Source: J134 sp964484045 (GTDB lineage: Bacteria > Pseudomonadota > Alphaproteobacteria > Sphingomonadales > Rhodothalassiaceae). Taken from it: 8,315 nt of DNA. The stretch's first letter is position 1. Each line of letters begins with the position of its first letter. Shown here piece after piece: positions 1 through 6,583 of the stretch. The stretch covers positions 1-8,315 of the forward strand of contig CAZAEP010000112.1 in NCBI GenBank assembly GCA_964484045.1, given 5' to 3'. The position numbers and the translations under genes are program-made. The notes under the pieces are model-generated. The model did no database searches. It saw only the letters and a program-made list of their open reading frames with translations, and was not told the origin of the DNA.

Positions 1-1177
1 TCCGCGCCGCCTCGATCACCGCCATCTGCATGCCGAGGCAGATGCCGAAATAGGGAATGCCATGCTCGCGCGCGAATCTCGCAGCCGCGATCTTGCCCTC
101 CGTGCCGCGATGCCCGAAACCGCCGGGAACGAGAATTCCGTGCACATTCTCGAGCCGATGAACGGCGTCGCCCTGCTCGAAGAGCTCGGCCTCGATCCAC
201 TGGGTGCGCACCCGGACGCCATTGGCGATGCCGCCATGGACGAGCGCCTCGTCGAGCGACTTGTAGGCATCCTTGAGCCCGGTGTATTTGCCCACCACGG
301 CGATCGTGACCTCGCCTTCGGGGCTCTTCAGGCGATGGACGATATCCTGCCAGCGTGCAAGATCGACCCGCTCCTCCGCCGGCAGGTCCATCGCCTTGAG
401 AACGGCGACATCGAGCCCCTCGGCATGATAGGCGATCGGCACCTCGTAGATCGATGAGACATCGAGCGCCTGGATCACCGCCGACGGCGGCACATTGCAA
501 AAGAGCGCGATCTTCCGGCGCTCGCCCTCCGGGATCGGATGCTCGGTGCGACAGACGAGGACCTGCGGCGCGATGCCGATACCGCGCAATTCCTTCACCG
601 AATGCTGCGTCGGCTTGGTCTTGAGCTCGCCGGCGGCGCCGAGATAGGGCACCAGCGTGAGATGGATGAAGCAGCTCCGCCCCGGCCCGAGCTCGATGCC
701 GAGCTGCCGGATCGCCTCAAGAAAGGGCAGGCTTTCGATATCACCGACGGTGCCGCCGATTTCGCAAAGAACGAAATCGACATCGTCGGTCTCGGCAAGC
801 GCGAATTCCTTGATCGCGTCGGTGACGTGCGGGATCACCTGAACGGTGCCGCCGAGATAGTCGCCGCGCCGCTCGCGGGTGATGATCTCCTGATAGATCC
901 GTCCCGAGGTCACATTGTCGGTGCGCCGCGAGGGAACCCCGGTGAATCGCTCGTAATGCCCAAGGTCGAGATCGGTCTCGGCGCCGTCGTCGGTGACATA
1001 GACCTCACCGTGCTGATAGGGGCTCATCGTCCCGGGATCGACATTGAGATAGGGGTCGAGCTTGCGCAGGCGGACGGCGTAGCCGCGGGCCTGCAGGAGC
1101 GCACCGAGCGCCGCGGAGAGCAGTCCCTTGCCGAGAGAGGAAACCACGCCGCCGGTGATGAAGATGAACCGCGTCAT
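1..1177 (-). CDS. pyrG: CTP synthase (glutamine-hydrolysing), C-terminus cut by window edge
   Basis: Cytosolic enzyme that converts UTP to CTP using ATP and ammonia released from glutamine, the last step of pyrimidine nucleotide synthesis. About 392 codons are present of a family length near 540. The N-terminal synthetase domain (about residues 1-265) opens with MTRFIFITGGVVSSLGKG, the P-loop region, followed by DPYLNVDPGTMSP, EIGGTVGDIE and KTKPTQHSVKEL, all hallmark PyrG motifs. The class I glutaminase domain begins near VVGKYTGLKDAYKS. It reaches the oxyanion strand LVPGGFG and the nucleophile elbow YFGICLGMQ, with catalytic Cys380 at bases 38-40. The His and Glu of the triad lie beyond the window. 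The frame is intact throughout. The ATG at 1177 gives the normal family N-terminus, although no good Shine-Dalgarno site precedes it. secG lies upstream, an arrangement common in Alphaproteobacteria. Identification is essentially certain. Confidence 0.98.
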   Translation of the reverse strand, partial: MTRFIFITGGVVSSLGKGLLSAALGALLQARGYAVRLRKLDPYLNVDPGTMSPYQHGEVYVTDDGAETDLDLGHYERFTGVPSRRTDNVTSGRIYQEIITRERRGDYLGGTVQVIPHVTDAIKEFALAETDDVDFVLCEIGGTVGDIESLPFLEAIRQLGIELGPGRSCFIHLTLVPYLGAAGELKTKPTQHSVKELRGIGIAPQVLVCRTEHPIPEGERRKIALFCNVPPSAVIQALDVSSIYEVPIAYHAEGLDVAVLKAMDLPAEERVDLARWQDIVHRLKSPEGEVTIAVVGKYTGLKDAYKSLDEALVHGGIANGVRVRTQWIEAELFEQGDAVHRLENVHGILVPGGFGHRGTEGKIAAARFAREHGIPYFGICLGMQMAVIEAAR

Positions 1178-1185
1178 GGACGTGC

Positions 1186-1191
1186 ACTATA
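1186..1191 (-). promoter_or_regulatory. Possible -10 box of a pyrG promoter (near-leaderless)
   Basis: The minus strand reads TATAGT, five of six matches to the bacterial -10 consensus, ending 8 bases before the pyrG ATG. A matching -35 is poor: CTGTCG at a 17-base spacing has three of six. If it is used, transcription would start at or a base or two before the ATG, which fits the lack of a Shine-Dalgarno site. A chance match is quite possible. Confidence 0.3.
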
Positions 1192-1247
1192 CCTCACCGT
1201 CGCGTGCGCGACAGACTTGGAAATCGGGAAAGATTCGGTCACACTCG

Positions 1248-1274
1248 GTGCCCCCGTCGCGCCACGGAGGGCAC
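1248..1274 (-). other. Strong hairpin between secG and pyrG
   Basis: Arms at 1248-1257 and 1264-1274 pair over 10 base pairs, with a single bulged base at 1268 and a 6-base loop. In the minus-strand transcript the stem is GTGCCC, bulged T, CCGT, loop, ACGG, GGGCAC. It begins 22 bases after the secG stop codon. No T-run follows directly; TCTTTCCC comes about 12 bases later, so it is not a textbook intrinsic terminator. It may be a weak or Rho-assisted terminator of secG, or a 3'-end stabiliser. Confidence 0.5.
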
Positions 1275-1296
1275 GCGTCGCGTTGCGGAACCGGTC

Positions 1297-1611
1297 TCAG
1301 TCGGGTACGGGCACCTGCGGCTGCTGCGGTTGCGGCGGCGTCTGCTGCTGCTCGATCGGCGCCTCGTCGAGAATCGAGCTGCCTTTCTGGCCCTGGCTGG
1401 CGAGAATCGCGAGCCCGAGGCTGGTGGCGAGAAATCCGGCGGCGAGCCAGGCAGTCAGACGGGTGAGGAAATTGGCCGCCCCGCGGGCCGACATCAGCCC
1501 GCCGGGTCCGCCGCCCATCCCCAGAGCCCCGCCTTCCGAGCGCTGCAGCAGAATCACGCCGACAAGCGCCATGGCAAGAAAGAGGTGAATGATCAGAATG
1601 ACGATCTGCAT
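1297..1611 (-). CDS. secG: Preprotein translocase subunit SecG
   Basis: Small inner-membrane subunit of the SecYEG channel that helps SecA-driven protein export. The 104-residue product is a normal length. Transmembrane segment 1 spans about residues 3-22. It is followed by the family signature LLQRSEGGALGMGGG (about 21-35) and a glycine-rich cytoplasmic loop with GLMSARGAANFLTR. Transmembrane segment 2 spans about 52-71. The tail (about 85-104) is rich in Gln and Pro, as is usual for alphaproteobacterial SecG. The ATG at 1611 gives the expected N-terminus directly at the first membrane segment, but no clear Shine-Dalgarno site precedes it. pyrG lies 119 bases downstream. tpiA, a frequent upstream neighbour of secG in this class, is replaced here by coq10. 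Confidence 0.95.
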   Translation of the reverse strand: MQIVILIIHLFLAMALVGVILLQRSEGGALGMGGGPGGLMSARGAANFLTRLTAWLAAGFLATSLGLAILASQGQKGSSILDEAPIEQQQTPPQPQQPQVPVPD

Positions 1612-1675
1612 GTCCCAGGAACCAGTTGTTCAAATCCGGCCGCTCCCGGCGCCACATGGCGGCCCGAGAAATCGC

Positions 1676-1689
1676 CGCTAGCTCTAGCG
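1676..1689. repeat. Perfect short palindrome upstream of secG
   Basis: CGCTAG, two bases, then CTAGCG form a perfect 6-base inverted repeat in the 128-base gap between coq10 and secG. CTAG tetranucleotides are usually scarce in high-GC proteobacterial DNA, and two lie here within 8 bases. It could be an operator for secG, a transcript hairpin after coq10, or chance. No convincing promoter for secG was found in this gap. Confidence 0.35.
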
Positions 1690-1739
1690 CAGGCGGCAGA
1701 CGATGGCCAGCACGAAGTTGCAGCGCAAGCGCCGGCCGT

Positions 1740-2177
1740 TCATTTCCCGCCGTAAAGCGCCTCGGCGCGGGTCTCGAAGGCATGCACCATGCGACTCACG
1801 GCTTCGGTGAACACGGCCCCGACGAGACGCTCGAACAGCGCATTCCGGAACTCGAAATCGACGCTGAAGTCGATGGCGCAGCCCCCCCCTTCGACCGGGT
1901 GGAAGAGCCACTCATTGTGCAGATATTTGAGCGGTCCACGGATATAGTCGACGACGATCCGGCGCGGACGGTCGAGCCTGACCCGTGAAGTGAAGCGCTC
2001 CTTGAAGACCTTGAACCCGACGATGAGATCGGCGTCGAAGCCATCCGGACGGCGGCCATGGACGCGCGCCGAAACGAGCCACGGCAGGAACTCCGGATAG
2101 TGCTCGACATCGGCGACGAGATCGAACATCTGTTCCGGACTGTAAGGAAGGTATTTGCGTTCCTGATGATGCGGCAC
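1740..2177 (-). CDS. coq10: Coq10/RatA-family ubiquinone-binding START protein
   Basis: A 145-residue single-domain START/polyketide-cyclase-like protein. Family members (yeast Coq10, bacterial RatA/PasT) bind ubiquinone and support its delivery or use in the respiratory chain. RatA of E. coli was also reported as a ribosome-association toxin, but in Alphaproteobacteria the ubiquinone role is the usual assignment. Family motifs are DVEHYPEFLPW (residues 23-33) near the N-terminus, VGFKVFKERFTSRV (53-66) and GPLKYLHNEW (81-90), with a C-terminal helix FTEAVSRMVHAFETRA closing the lipid pocket. The start is GTG at 2177; an AAGGA sequence lies 12 bases upstream and no in-frame ATG fits better. 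There is no partner antitoxin (RatB) gene nearby, which argues against a toxin role. A promoter-like pair lies just upstream. The symbol is by family, not by proven orthology. Confidence 0.9.
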   Translation of the reverse strand: MPHHQERKYLPYSPEQMFDLVADVEHYPEFLPWLVSARVHGRRPDGFDADLIVGFKVFKERFTSRVRLDRPRRIVVDYIRGPLKYLHNEWLFHPVEGGGCAIDFSVDFEFRNALFERLVGAVFTEAVSRMVHAFETRAEALYGGK

Positions 2178-2212
2178 GTGTTTCGGCGATCCTTTTCCCC
2201 GGCGCCGCGGCC

Positions 2213-2241
2213 CGTCTATCGGGCTCGACGCACCCGGTCAA
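2213..2241 (-). promoter_or_regulatory. Predicted sigma-70-type promoter of coq10
   Basis: On the minus strand, TTGACC (2241-2236, five of six to the -35 consensus) is followed by exactly 17 bases and TAGACG (2218-2213, three of six to the -10). It lies in the 71-base gap after the tyrA stop codon and 35 bases before the coq10 GTG, a sensible 5' leader length. The -10 resembles that proposed for tyrA. Confidence 0.5.
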
Positions 2242-2248
2242 GAGCGCA

Positions 2249-3133
2249 TCACGATCTGCGCCCGGCCTCGTAGCGCCGGCGTGCCGCCTGACCGGCTTCG
2301 ATCAGGTCGCGGGCGGCGGCACGGTCCGCGGCCTCGAGTGCGGCGGCGAACGCGTCGAGGCGTCGGCGCAGGCCCCGCGCGGCTTCCGCGATCGCGTCCC
2401 TGTTGGCAAGAAGAATGTCCGCCCACATGTCGGGGTCCGAGCCCGCGAGTCGCGTCATGTCGTCGAGCCCGCGCCCGGAGAGCGAGAACAGGGCCTCGCC
2501 CCACGCCTCGGCGCGATCCCCGAGCGTGGCGGCAAGCGCACTTGCCACGACCTGCGGCAGATGGCTCGTCCAGGCGAGCGCCGCGTCATGCACATCCGCC
2601 GGCAGCTCGCGGACTTCGGCGCCGATCGCCCGCCACAGCCCGGCAACCCGATCGACCGCCGTGCGCGGCGCGCCTGCCTCCGGCGTGAGGATCACCCGGG
2701 CCCCCTGAAAAAGCGCCGCATCCGCGGCCCCGGCGCCGCTCGTCGCACCACCGACGAGGGGATGCGCCGGCACGAGCGCCACATGCCCGGGCAGGGTCGG
2801 GTGCGCGGCACGCGCCATCACCCCCTTCACCGAACCGAGGTCGGTGAGGATCGCGCCCGTCTCGAGCTGCGGGGCGATGGCGGCGACGAGAGCGGCGAAA
2901 GCACCGACCGGGGTCGCGAGACAGACCGCTTCGGCGCCGCGCACCGCACTCGCAAGCTCGGGTTCATAGCCGTGCGCGGCATGGCGATGCGCCGCCACCT
3001 TCAGCGCCTCGGGCGAGATGTCGCAAAGCTCGACATGCGCCACCGCGCCCTTCTCCTTGAGCGCCAGGGCGAGCGAGGTCCCCATGAGGCCCGCGCCGAT
3101 GATGGTGAAGCGTTGAAAGATAGGCTCCGTCAT
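2249..3133 (-). CDS. tyrA: Prephenate/arogenate dehydrogenase (TyrA family)
   Basis: NAD(P)-dependent enzyme of tyrosine biosynthesis that oxidatively decarboxylates prephenate to 4-hydroxyphenylpyruvate or arogenate to tyrosine. The 294-residue product is a monofunctional form with no chorismate mutase or ACT domain. The Rossmann half (about 1-155) shows GAGLMG at 13-18, Asp38 at the end of the second strand (favouring NAD over NADP), ATPVG at 73-77, TDLGSVKG at 97-104 and the substrate-site histidine in HPLVGG at 124-129. The helical half has SHLPQ (190-194) and the conserved DDMTRLAGSDPDMWADI stretch (224-240). The usual HPxAGTExSG motif reads HPLVGGATSG, so the Glu position is Ala. The ATG at 3133 gives a proper N-terminus, with AGG close before it. 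A promoter-like pair lies upstream, so the gene is probably separate from the secretion operon. The substrate (prephenate or arogenate) cannot be decided; tyrC is an alternative symbol. Confidence 0.93.
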   Translation of the reverse strand: MTEPIFQRFTIIGAGLMGTSLALALKEKGAVAHVELCDISPEALKVAAHRHAAHGYEPELASAVRGAEAVCLATPVGAFAALVAAIAPQLETGAILTDLGSVKGVMARAAHPTLPGHVALVPAHPLVGGATSGAGAADAALFQGARVILTPEAGAPRTAVDRVAGLWRAIGAEVRELPADVHDAALAWTSHLPQVVASALAATLGDRAEAWGEALFSLSGRGLDDMTRLAGSDPDMWADILLANRDAIAEAARGLRRRLDAFAAALEAADRAAARDLIEAGQAARRRYEAGRRS

Positions 3134-3172
3134 GACCTGTTTCGACGCAGGAGTGGATCCGATCGCGCCCGA

Positions 3173-3201
3173 AGTCTAGCCGCTCGCCTGCACTCTGTCG
3201 A
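3173..3201 (-). promoter_or_regulatory. Predicted sigma-70-type promoter of tyrA
   Basis: On the minus strand, TCGACA (3201-3196, five of six to the -35) is followed by exactly 17 bases and TAGACT (3178-3173, four of six to the -10), preceded by GC to give GCTAGACT. It lies in the 99-base gap between gspJ and tyrA, 39 bases before the tyrA ATG. The spacing, position and resemblance to the coq10 element support it, but there is no direct proof of use. Confidence 0.55.
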
Positions 3202-3232
3202 AGGTCGCGTGCGTACCCGACGCCACAGCCGC

Positions 3233-3853
3233 TCAGGATGCCGCCGCGATGGCGATCCGGATCGGCGGTGGGGGTGCGCGCCCCTCCTCGCCCTCGAAAC
3301 GGATCTCGACCAGGCGGGGCAGGGTCCCGCTCTCCCAGACCCCGGTCCAGGCCGGTGCGCTCCGACCATCGGCACTGCCGAAATAGCGAAAGCGGACGGC
3401 CCGGATGCCGGTGGTGAAGAGCGGTCGCGGACGCGCCCGCCCGTCGGCGACGTCGAGCAGGCGATCGGGGCGGAGCAGAAGCCAGTCGAGGGTCAGCGGC
3501 GCCGTCTCGCCAGGCGCGAGCGTGAACACATAGGTGCCTCCGTGCCCCAGCGCGTGCGGCATGGGCGCGGCGAAGCGCAGATGCGCCGCATCGCCGCGGA
3601 AGACCATCTCGCGCTCGCGGCCGCCGGCCGGCATCGCCGCGGGCACCGCCTCGGCGAGGCGCATGCGCAGAAAACGGCGCACGGCATCTTCGTCGGCGGC
3701 TTCGACGAGACGGCTTTCCCCCGCCCGCCAACTGCGCGCGGAGAAACGCAGGGCCGTAAAAAGCGCGGTCGAAATGAGCGCAAGAATCACCAGCGAAACC
3801 AGAAGCTCCACCAGCGTGAAGCCACCTGCGCCCGGCCGTCCTCTCCCGCTCAT
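3233..3853 (-). CDS. gspJ: Type II secretion minor pseudopilin GspJ
   Basis: Minor pseudopilin that, with GspI and GspK, forms the tip complex that starts assembly of the periplasmic T2SS pseudopilus. The product is 206 residues, normal for GspJ. A prepilin leader of 11 residues ends in Gly11 and is cleaved before Phe12 (GG/FTLVELLVSLVILALI), with the conserved Glu at +5 (residue 16) and a hydrophobic helix to about residue 33. The C-terminal part carries the GspJ-type pattern VRFRYFGSADG...WTGVWES...LPRLVEIRFE. The ATG at 3853 overlaps the gspI stop as ATGA. The reading frame stays open upstream to 4012, but that extension lies inside gspI and would displace the prepilin leader. This is the last gene of the secretion operon; no intrinsic terminator with a T-run follows it. 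Confidence 0.93.
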   Translation of the reverse strand: MSGRGRPGAGGFTLVELLVSLVILALISTALFTALRFSARSWRAGESRLVEAADEDAVRRFLRMRLAEAVPAAMPAGGREREMVFRGDAAHLRFAAPMPHALGHGGTYVFTLAPGETAPLTLDWLLLRPDRLLDVADGRARPRPLFTTGIRAVRFRYFGSADGRSAPAWTGVWESGTLPRLVEIRFEGEEGRAPPPPIRIAIAAAS

Positions 3854-4305
3854 GGCGCGACCGCCGCCATGCGAACGCTTTCCAGCGATTCTTCCGCGCC
3901 GTCCGCGGCACGCACCAGGAGCCGAACGCGATAGAGCACGAAGCCCTGTCCGGCGAGCGCGTCGGGATCGATTCCCGGCACCGATCCCCACGGCTCGATG
4001 TCGATCTCCCATTCATCCCCCGCCGCGGTGCGACCATCGATCCGGCCGGGACGCAACGAGATGAGCGCCCCCACCTCGGCGAGCCGGTTCTCCGCCTCGG
4101 CCAGAAGGCGCGCATGCACGCCCGCCCGCTCGATGCTCCTGAGCGCCCGCGTCGAGCCTTCGAGCAGGGCAAGCAGCATCACCGCGACAACAGCGAAGGC
4201 GACGAGCACCTCGATCAGCGTGAAACCCGCCCGTGGCCGGCCCACGCCGGCAGACGCGCCCGCACGCGACGCGCGCCTAGCGCTCCTGCGTGTCCGGCGC
4301 ATCAT
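3850..4305 (-). CDS. gspI: Type II secretion minor pseudopilin GspI
   Basis: Minor pseudopilin of the pseudopilus tip, partner of GspJ and GspK, processed by the prepilin peptidase GspO. As annotated it has 151 residues. The cleavage site is after Gly27, before FTLIEVLVAFAVVAVMLLAL, with Glu at +5 (residue 32). The globular part ends with YRVRLLVRAADG and SLESVRMA, a typical GspI ending. The start is uncertain. The ATG at 4305 (or the next codon at 4302) overlaps the end of gspD by 29 bases and gives an unusually long, Arg/Ala-rich 27-residue leader. A GTG at 4245 would give a 7-residue leader, the usual T2SS length, and remove the overlap. Neither start has a clear Shine-Dalgarno site. The stop overlaps the gspJ start by four bases. 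Confidence 0.9.
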   Translation of the reverse strand: MMRRTRRSARRASRAGASAGVGRPRAGFTLIEVLVAFAVVAVMLLALLEGSTRALRSIERAGVHARLLAEAENRLAEVGALISLRPGRIDGRTAAGDEWEIDIEPWGSVPGIDPDALAGQGFVLYRVRLLVRAADGAEESLESVRMAAVAP

Positions 4306-6583
4306 CGGCGGTCTCGGGCGCGACGCCGAACTGCCGGCGAATGCGCTCGAGCCCCTTCAACCGGCGTCGCAGTTCCTGCGTCACATTGCGCGCCTCCTCG
4401 CGGTCGCGCACCACCTGCGGGGTCAGGAGCACGAGAAGCTCCGTGCGCTCGTTCCTCACCGAATGCGTCTTGAACAGATTGCCGAGTAGCGGGATGTGCA
4501 TCAGCACCGGCACCCCGACATTGGTGCCGGTGCTGCTGTCGCGAATGAGTCCGCCGAGAGCGATGGTCTCGCCGGTCTGAACCGCCACCGTCGAATTGAT
4601 GGCGCGTTGCTTGATGGTCGGTGCATCGATTCCCGAGGAGGTCGTCGGCACCACGTCGGAGACCTCCTGACGCACGTCGAGCACGACCAGCCCGCTGGCA
4701 TTGACATGCGGCGTCACCTCCAGAATCACGCCGGTATCCTGGAACTGGATCGAATTGACGATCGGCGCATTGGGATCGAGCGTCGACACCGCCTGCTGCA
4801 CCGGCACCGGCACCTGATCGCCGACCTGCAGACGTGCGGTCTGATTGTCGAGGACCATGATCTGCGGTGAGGACACCACGGTGACATCGGTGATCTCGTT
4901 CAGGGCGTTGAGCGCGACACGCGCCGAATCGCCTTCGAAAAGATAGGAGAATCCGGGAAAGGTCGCGCTCACGCCCCCGGTTTCGAGATCGCTGAAGGTG
5001 ATGTTGTGCGTATTGTTGCGCCCGCTCGCGTCGAAGAACCAGCGCAGGCCGAATTTGAGGGCATCGTTCAAGGTGACCTCGGCGATCGTCGCCTCGATCA
5101 GCACCTGAAGCGGCGGAATGTCGAGGCGCTGCAGGGTGGCCTCGATCATGCGGTATTCCTGCGCCGTGGCGAGAATGAGCATGGCGTCATTGCGCTCGTC
5201 GGCGATGATCCGCGGGCCGTCGCCATTCTCGCTCGCGAAAGGCAGGTCGCGTGGCGATCGCCGGGCGGTCTGCGTGTCGGACCCGCGACGGACGTTGCGC
5301 ACGCGCGCGGAAGAGCTTGCAGTCCCGGAAGACCGTGCGCCGTCCGCCGTCGCACCCGGCGTGGTCCCCAGGGGACCGCCGGCGGCGGCGCCAGCGGCGG
5401 CGGTCGAGCCGATCAGGGTTCCCGCCTGGAGACCGAGAGCCACTTCGGCCCGCCCTTCGTTCGTGGTGTTGCCGACGGTGCGAACGTCGAACAGCTCGCC
5501 CAGGACCTCGCCCACCTCGCCGGCACGCGCGTTCTTGAGATGATAGACATAGAGCTGGCGCTGGCCCTGCGCGCCGCCGCCGCGATCGAGTCGCTCCACC
5601 CAGTCGCGGGCGCGCTCGAGATAGACCGGCTGCTCGCTGACCACGAGCACCGCATTCATGCGCTCGATGGGCAGGAAGCGGACGACACCGCGCATCGTCT
5701 CGGGGGCGCTGCCATCCTGCCCGAAGATCACATCGAGCTCGACGATGACATCGCCGACATTGGCATTGGCAAGCGGCAGAAGCGCAAAGGACATGCCCTC
5801 CATCCAGTCGACGTCGAAGAGATCGGTGAGATGGACGAGATCGTTCGCCTCGACTCCGGGGCCGCGGAACAGGAGCAGGTTGCGGGCTTCGTCGACGATC
5901 AGTCCGCGACCCGGCGCGAGGAAGGATTCGAGCGTCTGCTGCATCGCGTCCGCGGAGACGAAACGCAGCGGGATGATGTAGGTCGCGAAGCCCTGCTGCC
6001 GCGGCCGCAGGCCACCGAGGACCGGCCCCCCGCCGCGCGCCGCGTCAAGCGGCACGATCTTGTAGAGGCCGTCGCCGGCGACCAGCGCCGCCCCGTTGAC
6101 CGCGAGCACATCCTCGAGGGCCGGCAGAACCTGCTCGCGATTGAGCGGTCGTGCGGTACGCGCCGTGATGGTCCCCTGAATACCGGGATCGATGAGATAA
6201 TTGAGGCCCAGCATCTTGCCGAGCACGGCATCGATCACCTCGCGAATGTCGGCGCGGGCGAAATTGAGGGTATAGGTCCCCGGACTTGCCCCCTCATCGA
6301 CCATGGCTCGGGAACTGCCGAGAAAGCGGCCCGTGCCGGGGTAGAGCTCGGGGTCGCTGGGCGGCGCGGAGCCGGGGGCCGCCACCTCGCCACCGCCGAT
6401 CCGTTCGCCCTGCTCCCCCTCGTCGCGATCGCCGCCGCGGCGTGTCGCCGGCCCGAACAGCCCGGGCGGCGGCGGCGAGGCCTGCGCCCCGTGCCCGCCA
6501 CGGGAAAGATCGGTGCTGCACCCCGACAGCGGCAGCAGGACAGCGGCGAAAAACAGCAGGCGCCAGAAACCACCAAACCCCAT
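4277..6583 (-). CDS. gspD: Type II secretion secretin GspD, predicted lipoprotein
   Basis: Outer-membrane secretin that multimerises into the gated channel through which folded exoproteins leave the cell. It has 768 residues from the ATG at 6583. A signal peptide ends in the lipobox LSGC, with lipidation expected at Cys22, followed by a Gly/Pro/charged linker (23-100). Domains follow: N0 about 101-180; N1 about 200-262; N2 about 264-336; N3 about 343-490, with an Ala/Gly/Ser-rich insert near 385-450; and the secretin barrel about 491-725. The barrel carries VVSSPQIMVLDNQTA, VQTGETIALGGLIRD (669-681 region), VPVLMHIPLLGNLF and TELLVLLTPQVV. A 43-residue tail contains an Arg/Leu-rich helix. The frame also stays open to an ATG at 6772 overlapping gspC, but those 63 codons are rich in AGG/AGA and would precede the signal peptide, so 6583 is preferred. 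A lipidated secretin may reach the outer membrane without a pilotin, as HxcQ does. Confidence 0.95.
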   Translation of the reverse strand: MGFGGFWRLLFFAAVLLPLSGCSTDLSRGGHGAQASPPPPGLFGPATRRGGDRDEGEQGERIGGGEVAAPGSAPPSDPELYPGTGRFLGSSRAMVDEGASPGTYTLNFARADIREVIDAVLGKMLGLNYLIDPGIQGTITARTARPLNREQVLPALEDVLAVNGAALVAGDGLYKIVPLDAARGGGPVLGGLRPRQQGFATYIIPLRFVSADAMQQTLESFLAPGRGLIVDEARNLLLFRGPGVEANDLVHLTDLFDVDWMEGMSFALLPLANANVGDVIVELDVIFGQDGSAPETMRGVVRFLPIERMNAVLVVSEQPVYLERARDWVERLDRGGGAQGQRQLYVYHLKNARAGEVGEVLGELFDVRTVGNTTNEGRAEVALGLQAGTLIGSTAAAGAAAGGPLGTTPGATADGARSSGTASSSARVRNVRRGSDTQTARRSPRDLPFASENGDGPRIIADERNDAMLILATAQEYRMIEATLQRLDIPPLQVLIEATIAEVTLNDALKFGLRWFFDASGRNNTHNITFSDLETGGVSATFPGFSYLFEGDSARVALNALNEITDVTVVSSPQIMVLDNQTARLQVGDQVPVPVQQAVSTLDPNAPIVNSIQFQDTGVILEVTPHVNASGLVVLDVRQEVSDVVPTTSSGIDAPTIKQRAINSTVAVQTGETIALGGLIRDSSTGTNVGVPVLMHIPLLGNLFKTHSVRNERTELLVLLTPQVVRDREEARNVTQELRRRLKGLERIRRQFGVAPETADDAPDTQER

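Noticed and set aside
539..1588. Long plus-strand open frame of 349 codons across pyrG and secG
   Set aside because: It is antisense to pyrG and secG, which are certain. Its sequence has no family resemblance, and open antisense frames are expected in GC-rich DNA.
1621..1652. tRNA-like 3' end (TTCAAATC followed by a GC-rich arm and GCCA)
   Set aside because: The T-stem does not pair beyond one base pair, and no matching anticodon or acceptor arm exists upstream, where secG lies.
1740..2177. RatA toxin of a toxin-antitoxin pair
   Set aside because: No RatB-like partner is adjacent, and the family is a normal chromosomal ubiquinone-binding protein in Alphaproteobacteria.
3179..3232. Repeated GAGCGGCT after gspJ as a terminator or attachment site
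   Set aside because: The two copies are direct, not inverted, only 8 bases long, and no T-run or mobile gene is near.
3134..3232. Intrinsic terminator after the secretion operon
   Set aside because: Only weak, imperfect stems are present and no T-run follows. Termination here may need Rho.
2561..3934. Plus-strand open frame of 457 codons over tyrA and gspJ
   Set aside because: Antisense shadow: Arg/Gly/His-rich composition, no recognisable domain, and it crosses two real genes and their intergenic promoter.
2964..4172. Minus-strand open frame of 402 codons overlapping tyrA, gspJ and gspI
   Set aside because: It runs out of frame with three genes that carry clear family motifs, and its product is Arg/Ala-rich without structure.
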